NCBI RefSeq assembly: GCF_014650435.1
Contig: NZ_BMUY01000005.1
Location: 124,001 to 188,000, forward strand
From: Streptomyces tendae
Lineage (GTDB): Bacteria; Actinomycetota; Actinomycetes; Streptomycetales; Streptomycetaceae
Reading direction: 5' to 3'
DNA length: 64,000 bases
Part shown: piece by piece, positions 1 through 7,165 of the stretch
Layout: the number at the start of each line of letters is the position of its first letter
How positions within the stretch are numbered: the stretch's first letter is position 1
Made by a program: the position numbers and the translations under genes
The notes under the pieces: generated by a model
The model's input: only the letters and a program-made list of their open reading frames with translations
Database searches by the model: none
What the model was told of the DNA's origin: nothing

Positions 1-947
1 ACCTGGCGGCGGGAGGCGCCGAGCGCGCGCAGCAGGGCGTTCTCGCGGGTGCGCTGGGCGACCACGATGGCGAAGGTGTTGTGGATCGAGAAGGTCGCGA
101 CCAGCAGGGCGATGCCGGAGAAGACGAGCAGGAAGGTCGTGAACAGGCTCAGGAACTGACTGGAGATCATGTCGGTGTTCTCCGCGGCCGACTCCTGGCC
201 GGTGATGGCCTCGACGCCCTCGGGCAGTACGGGGACCAGCCGGTCGACGAGTTCCCGCTGGCCGACGCCCGGTCCGGCCCGCACCTGGATGCTCGCCGCC
301 TCGCCCGGCCGTGCGGTGAGGTACTTCTCGGCGTCGGCCCGGGTCATGCCGGTGAAGGTCACCTGGGCCATGCCGTCCTCACCCCCGAAGGTGGCGAGGC
401 CGACCACGGTGACCTCGACGGGGTCGGGTGTGCGCAGGGTGGTGGTGTCGCCGATCGCCAGGCCGCCCTTCTCGGCGGCGCCGCGGTTGACGACGACCTC
501 GCCGGACTGCTGCGGGGCGCGGCCCTCGGCGAGGCGGTACGGGTTCAGCTCCGGGTCGGTGATCCAGTTGCCGGCCAGGGTGGGGGGTCCCTGGCCGCCG
601 ATCGGGTCGCCGTTCGCGCCGACGAGTTGACCCGCGCCCTGGATGCTGGGGGCGGCGGCCGCGACGCCGGGCACCCGCTCGATCGTCCGCACCAGGTCGG
701 TGCCGACCGGCTGCCGTACGCCCTGGCTCTCGCCCGGTGTGGTGATGGCGTCGGCGCTGCGCACCACGGCGTCGGTACCGCCGGCGGCGTTGCCGAACAT
801 GGTGTCGAAGCCGGCGCGGAGCGTGTCGCCCATGACCAGGGTGCCGGTCAGGAAGGCGACGCCGAGGACCACGGCGAGGAACGTCCCGGCGAAGCGGCGC
901 TTGTGAGCCCTGAGCGAGGAGGCGCTCAGGCGGACGGAGGCGTTCAT
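1..947 (-). CDS. ABC transporter permease, MacB/FtsX type (3' part outside window)
   Basis: Partial gene: about 315 N-terminal residues are visible and the frame is still open at base 1. The start ATG (945-947) overlaps the stop of the ATPase gene in an ATGA junction, so the two are translationally coupled. The protein has a first membrane segment around residues 20-40, then a long extracytoplasmic region of about 220 residues with the MacB periplasmic-core look (VVVNRGAAEKGGLAIGD), then a second membrane segment near 265-290 and the start of the FtsX domain with the typical RTRENALLRALGASRRQ stretch. With the adjacent ATPase it should form a mechanotransmission-type or lipoprotein/drug exporter in the cytoplasmic membrane. 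The substrate cannot be told from the sequence. Family assignment is firm. Confidence 0.9.
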   Translation of the reverse strand, partial: MNASVRLSASSLRAHKRRFAGTFLAVVLGVAFLTGTLVMGDTLRAGFDTMFGNAAGGTDAVVRSADAITTPGESQGVRQPVGTDLVRTIERVPGVAAAAPSIQGAGQLVGANGDPIGGQGPPTLAGNWITDPELNPYRLAEGRAPQQSGEVVVNRGAAEKGGLAIGDTTTLRTPDPVEVTVVGLATFGGEDGMAQVTFTGMTRADAEKYLTARPGEAASIQVRAGPGVGQRELVDRLVPVLPEGVEAITGQESAAENTDMISSQFLSLFTTFLLVFSGIALLVATFSIHNTFAIVVAQRTRENALLRALGASRRQ

Positions 948-1693
948 GAGGGCACCTCGAAGGCTTTCATCCGGTCCAGGACCTTGTCGGCGGTCGGCGC
1001 GTCCATGCGGTCGACGAGGCGTCCGTCGGCGAGGAAGACGACCTCGTCCGCGTGGGCGGCGGCGACGGGGTCGTGGGTGACCATGACGACCGTGCGGCCG
1101 GTCTGCCGGACGGTGCGGCCGAGGAGGCCGAGCACCTCGCCGCCGGAGCGGGAGTCGAGGTTGCCGGTGGGCTCGTCGGTGAAGACCACGTCCGGCTGCC
1201 CGGCGAAGGCGCGGGCGACGGCGACCCGCTGCTGCTGGCCGCCGGAGAGTTCGGCGGGCCGGTGGTGGAGACGGTCACGCAGTCCCACCACGTCGATCAG
1301 CGCGTCGACCCACTCGGTGTCGCCCCGGCGTCCGGCCAGGTCGAGGGGGAGGGTGATGTTCTCGGCGACGGTCAGCGTCGGCACCAGGTTGAATGCCTGG
1401 AAGACGAAGCCGACGCGGTCGCGGCGCAGCAGGGTGAGCCGGCGGTCGTCGAGGGTGCTCAGGTCGGTGTCGCCGATGCGGGCGGTGCCCGAGGTGAGCG
1501 TGTCGAGTCCGGCGGCGCAGTGCATCAGGGTGGACTTGCCGGAGCCGGAGGGCCCCATGATGGCGGTGAAGCGGCCGGCCGGGAAGTCGACGCTCACGCC
1601 GTCGAGGGCGCGTACGGCGGTGTCGCCACCGCCGTACACCTTCACGGCGTCCACGACCCGGGCGGCGGCCCGGGTGACGGTCGTCGTGGTCAT
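944..1693 (-). CDS. ABC transporter ATP-binding protein (MacB/LolD-type)
   Basis: A 249-residue ATPase that powers the overlapping FtsX-type permease. Visible motifs are Walker A GPSGSGKST (about 47-55), Q-loop in FVFQAFNL (about 96-103), signature LSGGQQQR (149-156), Walker B VVFTDEP (169-175) followed by the TGNLD D-loop, and the H-loop histidine near 207. These are diagnostic of the LolD/MacB/FtsE subfamily. The start ATG at 1693 overlaps the last codons of the upstream SHOCT gene, so SHOCT protein, ATPase and permease form one leftward operon. The TetR gene reading away from the operon start is the likely regulator through the shared intergenic palindrome. Longer upstream in-frame extension was ignored because it has no ABC homology. 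Confidence 0.95.
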   Translation of the reverse strand: MTTTTVTRAAARVVDAVKVYGGGDTAVRALDGVSVDFPAGRFTAIMGPSGSGKSTLMHCAAGLDTLTSGTARIGDTDLSTLDDRRLTLLRRDRVGFVFQAFNLVPTLTVAENITLPLDLAGRRGDTEWVDALIDVVGLRDRLHHRPAELSGGQQQRVAVARAFAGQPDVVFTDEPTGNLDSRSGGEVLGLLGRTVRQTGRTVVMVTHDPVAAAHADEVVFLADGRLVDRMDAPTADKVLDRMKAFEVPS

Positions 1694-1974
1694 GCCGCAC
1701 CGCCCTTGCCCGTCCGGCCGAACTGCTCGTCCAGCACGGACAGCCGGCGCCAGTACTCGTCCTCGTCGATCTCGCCGGAGGCGAAGCGGTGGCCGAGCAC
1801 GGTGATGGGCGAGTTGTCCGCGACGGTCGTCGGCCGTCCGGGTCCGCGGCGGCCGCGCCACACCGTGCGGCGCAGCAGGGTGATGCCGCCGCCGATGACC
1901 AGCGCCCAGATCACCGGGAAGAGCAGGATCCACGGGCCGGGCCCGCCGTCGCCGAACTGTGCCAGGGTCTCCAT
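1690..1974 (-). CDS. small membrane protein with C-terminal SHOCT domain
   Basis: A protein of about 94 residues. The ATG at 1974 is preferred because GAGGAG lies nine bases upstream; a TTG three codons earlier is too close to it. There is one hydrophobic segment (PWILLFPVIWALVIGGGITLL, about residues 13-33), a basic stretch, and a C-terminal SHOCT motif (LGHRFASGEIDEDEYWRRL, about 60-80). SHOCT domains are short oligomerisation or anchoring modules often found at the C-terminus of membrane proteins. It is the first gene of the exporter operon and overlaps the ATPase start by four bases. Its role is unknown; an accessory or assembly function for the ABC exporter is an inference from position. 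Confidence 0.85.
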   Translation of the reverse strand: METLAQFGDGGPGPWILLFPVIWALVIGGGITLLRRTVWRGRRGPGRPTTVADNSPITVLGHRFASGEIDEDEYWRRLSVLDEQFGRTGKGGAA

Positions 1975-2137
1975 GTCGTCCAACTCCTCGGTCGCGATGT
2001 CCCTTGTGTCGCTTCCGAGCCTCGCTCCGGGAGGGGGTCCCGGTCGTCGTACGGCCAGCGGCAGTGGGCGTACGACGACGGGAGTACTGCGGCGGCCCCG
2101 GGCTGCTCCCCCTGCTCCGCTTCGGTCGCTCGACTTC

Positions 2138-2157
2138 TGTAACTACTAGTATGTACA
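2138..2157. promoter_or_regulatory. palindromic TetR-type operator
   Basis: A 20-bp imperfect palindrome of the form TGTAnnTACTAGTAnnTACA in which 16 of 20 positions are symmetric. It lies eight bases upstream of the TetR start and between the divergent exporter operon and the TetR/DUF4865 operon. Position and size match operators bound by TetR homodimers, so autoregulation and control of the divergent operon are likely. It is the most AT-rich stretch in the neighbourhood. Confidence 0.75.
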
Positions 2158-2165
2158 GTGGATGC

Positions 2166-2738
2166 ATGAGCACCCCGGAACGACTGATCGAGTCCACCCG
2201 CGAGCTGTTGTGGGAGCGCGGGTACGTGGGCACCAGCCCCAAGGCCATCCTCGAGCGGGCGCAGGCGGGGCAGGGCAGCATGTACCACCACTTCAAGGGC
2301 AAGCCCGACCTCGCGCTCGCCGCGATCCGGCGCACCGCGCAGGAGATGCGGGCCGCCGCGGGGGCCGTGCTGGCCGGTCCGGGGACGCCGTACGAGCGCA
2401 TCGAGGCGTATCTGCGGCGCGAGCGCGACGTGCTGCGGGGCTGCCCGGTCGGGCGTCTGACGATGGACCCGGACGTGATCGCCGACGACGCGCTGCGCGC
2501 CCCGGTGGACGAGACCCTCGACTGGCTGCGCGAGCAGATCGCCCAGTTGGTGGAGGAGGGCCGGGAGCAGGGCGAGTTCGCTTCCTCGCTGGACGGCGAG
2601 GAGATCGCGGCGGCGGTCGTCGCGACCGTCCAGGGCGGCTATGTGCTGGCCCGCGCGTCCGGCTCGCCCGCCGCCTTCGACGCGGGCGTCCGGGGACTGC
2701 TCTCGCTGCTCGCCCAGCCGAAGTCCCGTGCCAGGTAG
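2166..2738 (+). CDS. TetR family transcriptional regulator
   Basis: A 190-residue regulator. The N-terminal helix-turn-helix (about residues 5-50) contains the classic GYVGTSPKAILERAQAGQGSM and YHHFKGK elements, and the rest is the ligand-binding all-helical domain, with RGCPVGRL as in AcrR/LmrA-like members. The ATG at 2166 was chosen because an in-frame ATG at 2151 would put the first codons inside the palindromic operator. The gene is followed after 43 bases by the DUF4865 gene and may be co-transcribed with it, and it diverges from the ABC exporter operon. The ligand is unknown. A regulator placed between an exporter and a small catabolic-looking operon suggests sensing of a toxic small molecule (inference). 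Confidence 0.93.
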   Translation: MSTPERLIESTRELLWERGYVGTSPKAILERAQAGQGSMYHHFKGKPDLALAAIRRTAQEMRAAAGAVLAGPGTPYERIEAYLRRERDVLRGCPVGRLTMDPDVIADDALRAPVDETLDWLREQIAQLVEEGREQGEFASSLDGEEIAAAVVATVQGGYVLARASGSPAAFDAGVRGLLSLLAQPKSRAR

Positions 2739-2781
2739 CGGGGTTCGCACCCACCCGAGAAGACCGGAGGAGCCACGACCC

Positions 2782-3369
2782 GTGCATGCCATGCAGTACG
2801 CCTTCACCCTGCCCGCCGACTACCCGATGGAGGTCATCAGGGAACGTGTGGCCCGCACCGGGCACCTGCTGGACGACTGGCCCGGACTCGGACTCAAGGC
2901 GTATCTGATCCGCGAGCGCGAGAAGGACGGCTCACCCGTCAACCAGTACGCGCCGTTCTACCTGTGGCACACCGTGGAGGGCATGAACTCCTTCCTGTGG
3001 GGCGGCGCCTTCCAGCGGCCCACCGACGACTTCGGCCGGCCCGCGGTCCGGCAGTGGACGGGCCTGGCGTACGAGGAGGGCGGCGCCGTCGGCTCCCCCG
3101 CGCGGGTGGCGGTCCTGCGGCGGCAGCGGGTGCCGGAGGAGGTGCCGTTGTCGGAGGCGGCGGCCGACGCCGTACGGGAGACCGGGCACCTGGCTGCCGG
3201 GGACGGGGCGCTGCTCGCGGCGGCGGTCGTGGACACCCGGCGCTGGGAGCTGGTGCACTTCTCGCTGCACGCGGGTGACGCGCCGGACGGGCTGGAGGGC
3301 GAGGTCTTCCAGGTGCTGCACCTGTCCGCGCCCGGACGGGGCCTGCTGCCCGGGGGACGGCAGTGGTGA
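2782..3369 (+). CDS. DUF4865 family protein
   Basis: A 195-residue protein of a family without a known function. The GTG at 2782 is chosen because GGAGGAG (2766-2772) lies nine bases upstream; the ATG at 2791 is too far from it. The opening MQYAFTLPADYPMEVI, the ENQYAPFYLW-like patch (VNQYAPFYLWHTVEGMNSFL) and the following FGGAF-type segment match my recollection of DUF4865 proteins. The family commonly sits beside tautomerase genes, and here a tautomerase follows two genes downstream. The fold resembles monooxygenase/dabb-like small ferredoxin-fold proteins, which is only an impression. The stop overlaps the start of the phosphotriesterase-like gene in a GTGA junction. Confidence 0.85.
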   Translation: MHAMQYAFTLPADYPMEVIRERVARTGHLLDDWPGLGLKAYLIREREKDGSPVNQYAPFYLWHTVEGMNSFLWGGAFQRPTDDFGRPAVRQWTGLAYEEGGAVGSPARVAVLRRQRVPEEVPLSEAAADAVRETGHLAAGDGALLAAAVVDTRRWELVHFSLHAGDAPDGLEGEVFQVLHLSAPGRGLLPGGRQW

Positions 3370-4274
3370 GCGCCGTCCGCACCGTCCTGGGGGACGTGCC
3401 GGGCGGGGAGTTGGGGGTGTGCGACGCCCACGACCACCTGTTCTTCGCCAGTCCCCGGCAGCCCGGCGAGGAACTGCGCGACGCGTCGGCGGCGCGGGCG
3501 GAGCTGGCAGCGTTCCGGGAGCGGGGCGGCGGCGCGGTGGTGCAGTGGACGCCGTACGGGCTGGGCCGACGGGCCGCCGATCTGCCCGCCCTGTCCCGGG
3601 ACACCGGCGTCCACGTGGTGGCCGCCACGGGACTGCACCAGGACGTCCACTACGACGAGGGCACGCTCGCCGCGCTGCGGGGCCGGGCGGCCGAGGTCTT
3701 CGTCGCCGAACTGACCCGGGGCATCGGGACGTCGGGCGTCCGCGCGGGGCTGATCAAGGTGGCGGGCGGCTTCCACGCGCTCGACGCGCACGCGCGGTGG
3801 ACGATGACGGCGGCGGCCGAGGCGCACCACGCGACGGGGGCGCCGATCGCCGTGCATCTGGAGCTGGGCACCGGCGCGCTGGACGTACTGGAGCTGCTGT
3901 GCGGCGAGTTGGCCGTGCCGTCGCACCGGGTGATCCTCGGCCATCTCAACCGTTCCCCGGACCCCGTGACGCACCGGCAGGCCGCCGGGTCGGGGTGCTG
4001 GCTGGCCTTCGACGGGCCGTCGCGGGGGAACCACGCCACCGACTGGCGGATGCCGGAGGCTGTGCGGGACCTGGCCGAGGCGGGGTTCGGCGACCGGCTG
4101 CTGCTCGGCGGCGACACGACAACGGCCTCCGCCCGGTCGGTCGACGGCGGCCCGGGGATGCCCTACCTGCTGCGCCGCGTGGCTCCCCGGCTGGCGCTCG
4201 CCGTGGGCGAGGAGCTGGTGCGGCGCGTCCTCACCGAGAACCCGGCCCGGGCGTTCGCCGTCGACTGGCGCTGA
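3366..4274 (+). CDS. phosphotriesterase-like metal-dependent hydrolase
   Basis: A 302-residue amidohydrolase-superfamily TIM barrel of the phosphotriesterase-related (PHP/PLL) group. The binuclear metal site is complete by eye: HxH in CDAHDHL (His22, His24), the lysine expected to be carbamylated in LIKVAGG (Lys131), His164 in VHLELG, His193 in LGHLNRS and Asp250 in LGGDTTT. Such enzymes hydrolyse lactones, phosphotriesters or related esters. The GTG at 3366 is eight bases from a GGGGGA ribosome site and overlaps the DUF4865 stop; a GTG one codon earlier is possible. Native substrate is unknown. Lactonase activity in a catabolic route with the downstream tautomerase and VOC protein is a reasonable inference. 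Confidence 0.9.
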   Translation: MSAVRTVLGDVPGGELGVCDAHDHLFFASPRQPGEELRDASAARAELAAFRERGGGAVVQWTPYGLGRRAADLPALSRDTGVHVVAATGLHQDVHYDEGTLAALRGRAAEVFVAELTRGIGTSGVRAGLIKVAGGFHALDAHARWTMTAAAEAHHATGAPIAVHLELGTGALDVLELLCGELAVPSHRVILGHLNRSPDPVTHRQAAGSGCWLAFDGPSRGNHATDWRMPEAVRDLAEAGFGDRLLLGGDTTTASARSVDGGPGMPYLLRRVAPRLALAVGEELVRRVLTENPARAFAVDWR

Positions 4275-4322
4275 CGACCCGTTCCGCGGCCCGTTCCGGG
4301 CCCGTCCGACAGGAGCTCCCTC

Positions 4323-4724
4323 ATGCCCTTCGTCCGCATCGACGCCCACGGCGGCGACACCGACGACGACCGCCTCGACGCGCTCGGGCGGGCCGTCCAC
4401 GACGCCCTGGTCGAGACGCTCGGCATTCCGTCCGACGACCGCTTCCAGGTCCTGACCGCCCACGACGCCGCCCGCGGCACCCTGCGCCACGACGACTACC
4501 TCGGTGTGCGCCGGGACGCCGGCATCGTGTTCGTGGCGATCACGCTGCGGGCGGGGCGGGCGACCGGGCGGAAGGAGGCGCTGTACCGCCGGATCGCGCA
4601 GCTCGCCGAGGAGTACGCGGGGACGGAGCCCCGCAACGTCTTCGTCACCCTGACCGAGAACTCTTCCGCGGACTGGTCGCTGGGCGACGGCCTCGCGCAG
4701 TACGTAGGGTCGGGATCATGCTGA
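4323..4724 (+). CDS. tautomerase family protein (4-oxalocrotonate tautomerase-like)
   Basis: A 133-residue protein starting Met-Pro-Phe-Val-Arg, so that after methionine removal the catalytic amino-terminal proline of the tautomerase superfamily is exposed. The size of about 130 residues fits the fused or malonate-semialdehyde-decarboxylase-like members rather than the 62-residue 4-OT monomer. NVFVTLTENSSADWSLGDGLAQ near the end is a typical conserved tail of the group that accompanies DUF4865. AGGAG (4312-4316) gives the ribosome site. The end overlaps the VOC gene by seven bases. It probably isomerises an enol/keto acid in the same unknown pathway; the substrate is not deducible. Confidence 0.9.
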   Translation: MPFVRIDAHGGDTDDDRLDALGRAVHDALVETLGIPSDDRFQVLTAHDAARGTLRHDDYLGVRRDAGIVFVAITLRAGRATGRKEALYRRIAQLAEEYAGTEPRNVFVTLTENSSADWSLGDGLAQYVGSGSC

Positions 4725-5116
4725 GACTCGGAATCCCCGTCATCGGTGTCACGGACATCCCCCGCGCGGTGGCGTTCTGGACGGCGGCGCTGCCCCTGGT
4801 GGCCGTGGAGGAGTGGAGCAGCGAGACCTGGCGCACGCTCGAGTACGCCGACGGGTCCGGGCACGCCCTCGGTCTGATGCGCAGCGACTCGCCGCCCGAG
4901 CCCCGGCCCCGGCTCCACCTCGACCTGTACACGGACTCGGCCGAGGAGCAGCGGGCGGAGGTGCGGCGGCTGATCGGCCTCGGTGCGCGGACCGTCGACT
5001 GGGACCTGTACCCGCCCGAACCGGACTTCGTCGTGCTGGCCGACCCGGACGACAACGTCTTCTGCGTCGTCGACCTCAGTAACGCGCCGAGCGGCGGCGA
5101 CCGGCCCGCACCCTGA
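4718..5116 (+). CDS. VOC family protein (glyoxalase/dioxygenase fold)
   Basis: A 132-residue vicinal-oxygen-chelate protein. It has a babbab fold signature with the N-terminal VTDIPRAVAFWTAALPL and the C-terminal PDFVVLADPDDNVFCVVDL. The metal-ligand pattern is incomplete compared with classical glyoxalase I: His in the first strand is absent, while LHLDLY supplies a histidine. It may therefore be a binding protein or a divergent enzyme. The ATG at 4718 overlaps the tautomerase stop, so it is the last gene of the DUF4865 operon. Its stop codon lies inside a 24-bp direct duplication (5094-5141), which may have created the present C-terminal residues SGGDRPAP. Confidence 0.88.
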   Translation: MLRLGIPVIGVTDIPRAVAFWTAALPLVAVEEWSSETWRTLEYADGSGHALGLMRSDSPPEPRPRLHLDLYTDSAEEQRAEVRRLIGLGARTVDWDLYPPEPDFVVLADPDDNVFCVVDLSNAPSGGDRPAP

Positions 5117-5141
5117 GGCGGCGACCGGCCCGCGCCCTGAG
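5094..5141. repeat. 24-bp tandem duplication across a stop codon
   Basis: Two adjacent 24-bp units (5094-5117 and 5118-5141) beginning GCGGCGACCGGCCCGC and ending CCCTGAG differ at one position. The first copy contains the stop codon of the VOC gene, so the duplication extends into the intergenic space before the convergent ROK gene. Confidence 0.9.
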
Positions 5142-5161
5142 GGGCGGCCGCCCTCGACCGC

Positions 5162-6400
5162 CTACGCCGGCACGCCCAACGGGTCGTCCAGGACCGGCTG
5201 CCAGGCCAACTCGGCCGCGCCCACCAGGCTGTTGTGGTCGAGGCCGCAGGGCAGGATGGGCACCCCGCCGCTCTGGCCCCACAGGCTGCGCCCGGCGACG
5301 ACCGCGCGCAGCCGCTCGGGGTCGGCGTCGAGAAGCGCGCGGTGGAGTCCGCCGAGGATGATGCGGTCCGGGTTGAGGATGTTCACCAGACCCGCGAGGC
5401 CCAGCCCCAGGCGGTCGATGAGCGTCTCGGTGGCGGCGCGGACGTCCGGGTCGGCGTAGTGCTCGCGGATCAGGTCGTAGGACTGCTGGAGCAGGGACAC
5501 CTCGGGTCCCGGCGTGCGGCCGGCCGCCGTGAGGAAGGCCAGCGGGTCGGTCTCCACGTCCAGGCAGCCACGGCTGCCGCAGTGGCAGGGGCGCCCCTCG
5601 GGGTTGACGGCGAGGTGGCCGACCTCCAGCGCGAGGCCCGAACTGCCGGTGTGCAGCCGGCCGTCGAGGACCAGCGCGCCGCCGACACCGCGGTGGCCGG
5701 TGGCCACGCAGAGCAGGTCGCGGGCGCCGCGTCCGGCACCGTGGCGGTGCTCCGCGAGGGCGGCGAGGTTGACGTCGTTGCCGGTGAAGGCGGGGCCCTC
5801 GATTCCCGCGGCGCGCACCTGCCGCGCGAAGATCTCCCGAACGGGCGCGCCGGCCGGCCAGGCCAGGTGCAGCGGGTTCAGTGCCAGGCCCTCCGGTTCC
5901 GCGACGGCCGACGGCACGGCGAGTCCGGCGCCGACGCAGCGCCGCCCGGTCTCCCGCAGGAGTTCCGCGCCCGCCTCGACGACCGAGCCCAGCACCTTCG
6001 CGGGGTCCGCGTCGACGACCTCGCAGCCGGGCGCGGTGGCGACGATCCGGCCGCCGAGACCGACCAGGGCGGCACGGAATCCGTCGGCGTGGATCTGGGC
6101 GGCCAGGACGACGGGTCCGTCCTCGGCGACCGAGAGGCGGTGCGAGGGGCGGCCCTGGGAACCGGCCGCCGCGCCGGGCCTGGCGTCCACCCGGATCAGG
6201 CCGAGCGCCTCCAGCTCGGCGGCGACCGCCCCGGCCGTGGCCCGGGTCACGCCCAGTTCCGCGGTGAGGACGGCCCTGGTGGGGGCGCGTCCGGTGTGCA
6301 CGAGCTCCAACGCGGGCCCGAGCGCACCGCGCCCCCGGTCCAACCGCGTCCTCGAGGTGGTCCCTTCCCCCGCCGCCCGGGGGTCCGCCTTGCCGCTCAT
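5162..6400 (-). CDS. ROK family transcriptional regulator
   Basis: A 412-residue protein with an N-terminal winged helix-turn-helix (about residues 40-70, APTRAVLTAELGVTRATAGAVAAELEALGLI) fused to a ROK sugar-kinase domain. The ROK zinc motif CHCGSRGCLDVE is intact and the glycine-rich GHRGVGGALVLDG loop is present. The kinase phosphate-binding motif near the start of the ROK domain is degenerate, as expected for NagC/XylR-type repressors. ROK repressors bind sugars and control sugar uptake operons. No sugar operon is adjacent here: the neighbours are the convergent VOC gene and the AlkB-like gene 37 bases upstream, so the target is distant or unknown. Confidence 0.92.
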   Translation of the reverse strand: MSGKADPRAAGEGTTSRTRLDRGRGALGPALELVHTGRAPTRAVLTAELGVTRATAGAVAAELEALGLIRVDARPGAAAGSQGRPSHRLSVAEDGPVVLAAQIHADGFRAALVGLGGRIVATAPGCEVVDADPAKVLGSVVEAGAELLRETGRRCVGAGLAVPSAVAEPEGLALNPLHLAWPAGAPVREIFARQVRAAGIEGPAFTGNDVNLAALAEHRHGAGRGARDLLCVATGHRGVGGALVLDGRLHTGSSGLALEVGHLAVNPEGRPCHCGSRGCLDVETDPLAFLTAAGRTPGPEVSLLQQSYDLIREHYADPDVRAATETLIDRLGLGLAGLVNILNPDRIILGGLHRALLDADPERLRAVVAGRSLWGQSGGVPILPCGLDHNSLVGAAELAWQPVLDDPLGVPA

Positions 6401-6437
6401 GAGGGGGAGTCTCCCATGATCCGTCCGGGCGGCGTGC

Positions 6438-7088
6438 CTAGAGGCCGCTGCCCCGGAGCGTGATGTTCAGCCGCCCGGCGAGTCCCAACTCGGGCGGCGC
6501 GGTGCCCGGGTGCACCCTCGGCACCCCGTGGTACGCGAGCCGGGAAGGGCCGCCGAAGACGAACAGGTCGCCGCTGCGCAGCTCGGTGTCGGTGTAGGGA
6601 CGGGTGCGGGTCTCGGGGTTGCCGAAGCGGAAGACGCAGGTGTCGCCGAGGCTCAGGGAGACCACGGGGGCCCCGGAGCGCTCGTCCGCGTCTCGGTGCA
6701 TGCCCATGCGGGCGTCGGCGTCGTAGAAGTTGACCAACGCGATGTCGTACGGCTCCCCTGCCACCGCTTCGGCGCCCAGCGCGTCGGTCACCGCGCGGCG
6801 GGCGAGGTCGTCGAGCCAGTCCGGGAAGGGCTTGACCGGGGCTCCGTCGCCGTCGACGGCGCTGGGGGCGTAGCCGTACGGGTACCAGTGGCGGCCGAGG
6901 CAGACCTGCCGGGCGGTCACGGTGCCGCCGCCGGGGGTGCGCACCGTGCGGAGTCCGGCCGGTGGGCGGGCCCACTCGCGGCATGCCTCCAGCAGCTCGC
7001 GCTGCCGTCCCGGGGTCAGCCAGTCCGGCACGTGGACGGCGCCGGGCGCGGTCTCGGCGCGGGTCCTGGGGAACAGCTCGGCGTCCAT
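6438..7088 (-). CDS. AlkB-like 2OG-Fe(II) dioxygenase
   Basis: A 216-residue protein with all AlkB-family catalytic residues: HRD in MGMHRDADE (His131, Asp133) and His187 in LAYHGV for iron, and the RLNITLR motif (Arg206, Arg212) for 2-oxoglutarate, matching the RxNxTxR signature. NFYDADARMGMH is the usual substrate-loop entry. It most likely repairs N-alkylated DNA or RNA bases by oxidative dealkylation in the cytoplasm. Length is the same as E. coli AlkB (216 aa, from memory). The gene has its own upstream region shared divergently with the methyltransferase gene. No Ada-like regulator is in the window. Confidence 0.93.
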   Translation of the reverse strand: MDAELFPRTRAETAPGAVHVPDWLTPGRQRELLEACREWARPPAGLRTVRTPGGGTVTARQVCLGRHWYPYGYAPSAVDGDGAPVKPFPDWLDDLARRAVTDALGAEAVAGEPYDIALVNFYDADARMGMHRDADERSGAPVVSLSLGDTCVFRFGNPETRTRPYTDTELRSGDLFVFGGPSRLAYHGVPRVHPGTAPPELGLAGRLNITLRGSGL

Positions 7089-7150
7089 GTCCCCATCCTG
7101 CCTCCGCGCCCCGCCTCCCGGCCGCGACCGGCGCTGAGCTGCGGCTCGGC

Positions 7151-7156
7151 TAGCCT
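7151..7156 (+). promoter_or_regulatory. -10 element TAGCCT for a leaderless transcript
   Basis: TAGCCT is spaced nine bases before the ATG at 7166, so the transcript would begin at or within a few bases of the start codon. No ribosome-binding site precedes this ATG, which fits leaderless translation, common in Streptomyces. Confidence 0.5.
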
Positions 7157-7165
7157 GGGCACACG

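Noticed and set aside
5094..5141. Attachment site or transposon footprint
   Set aside because: No integrase, tRNA or inverted repeats lie nearby; two adjacent near-identical units are better explained by slippage duplication.
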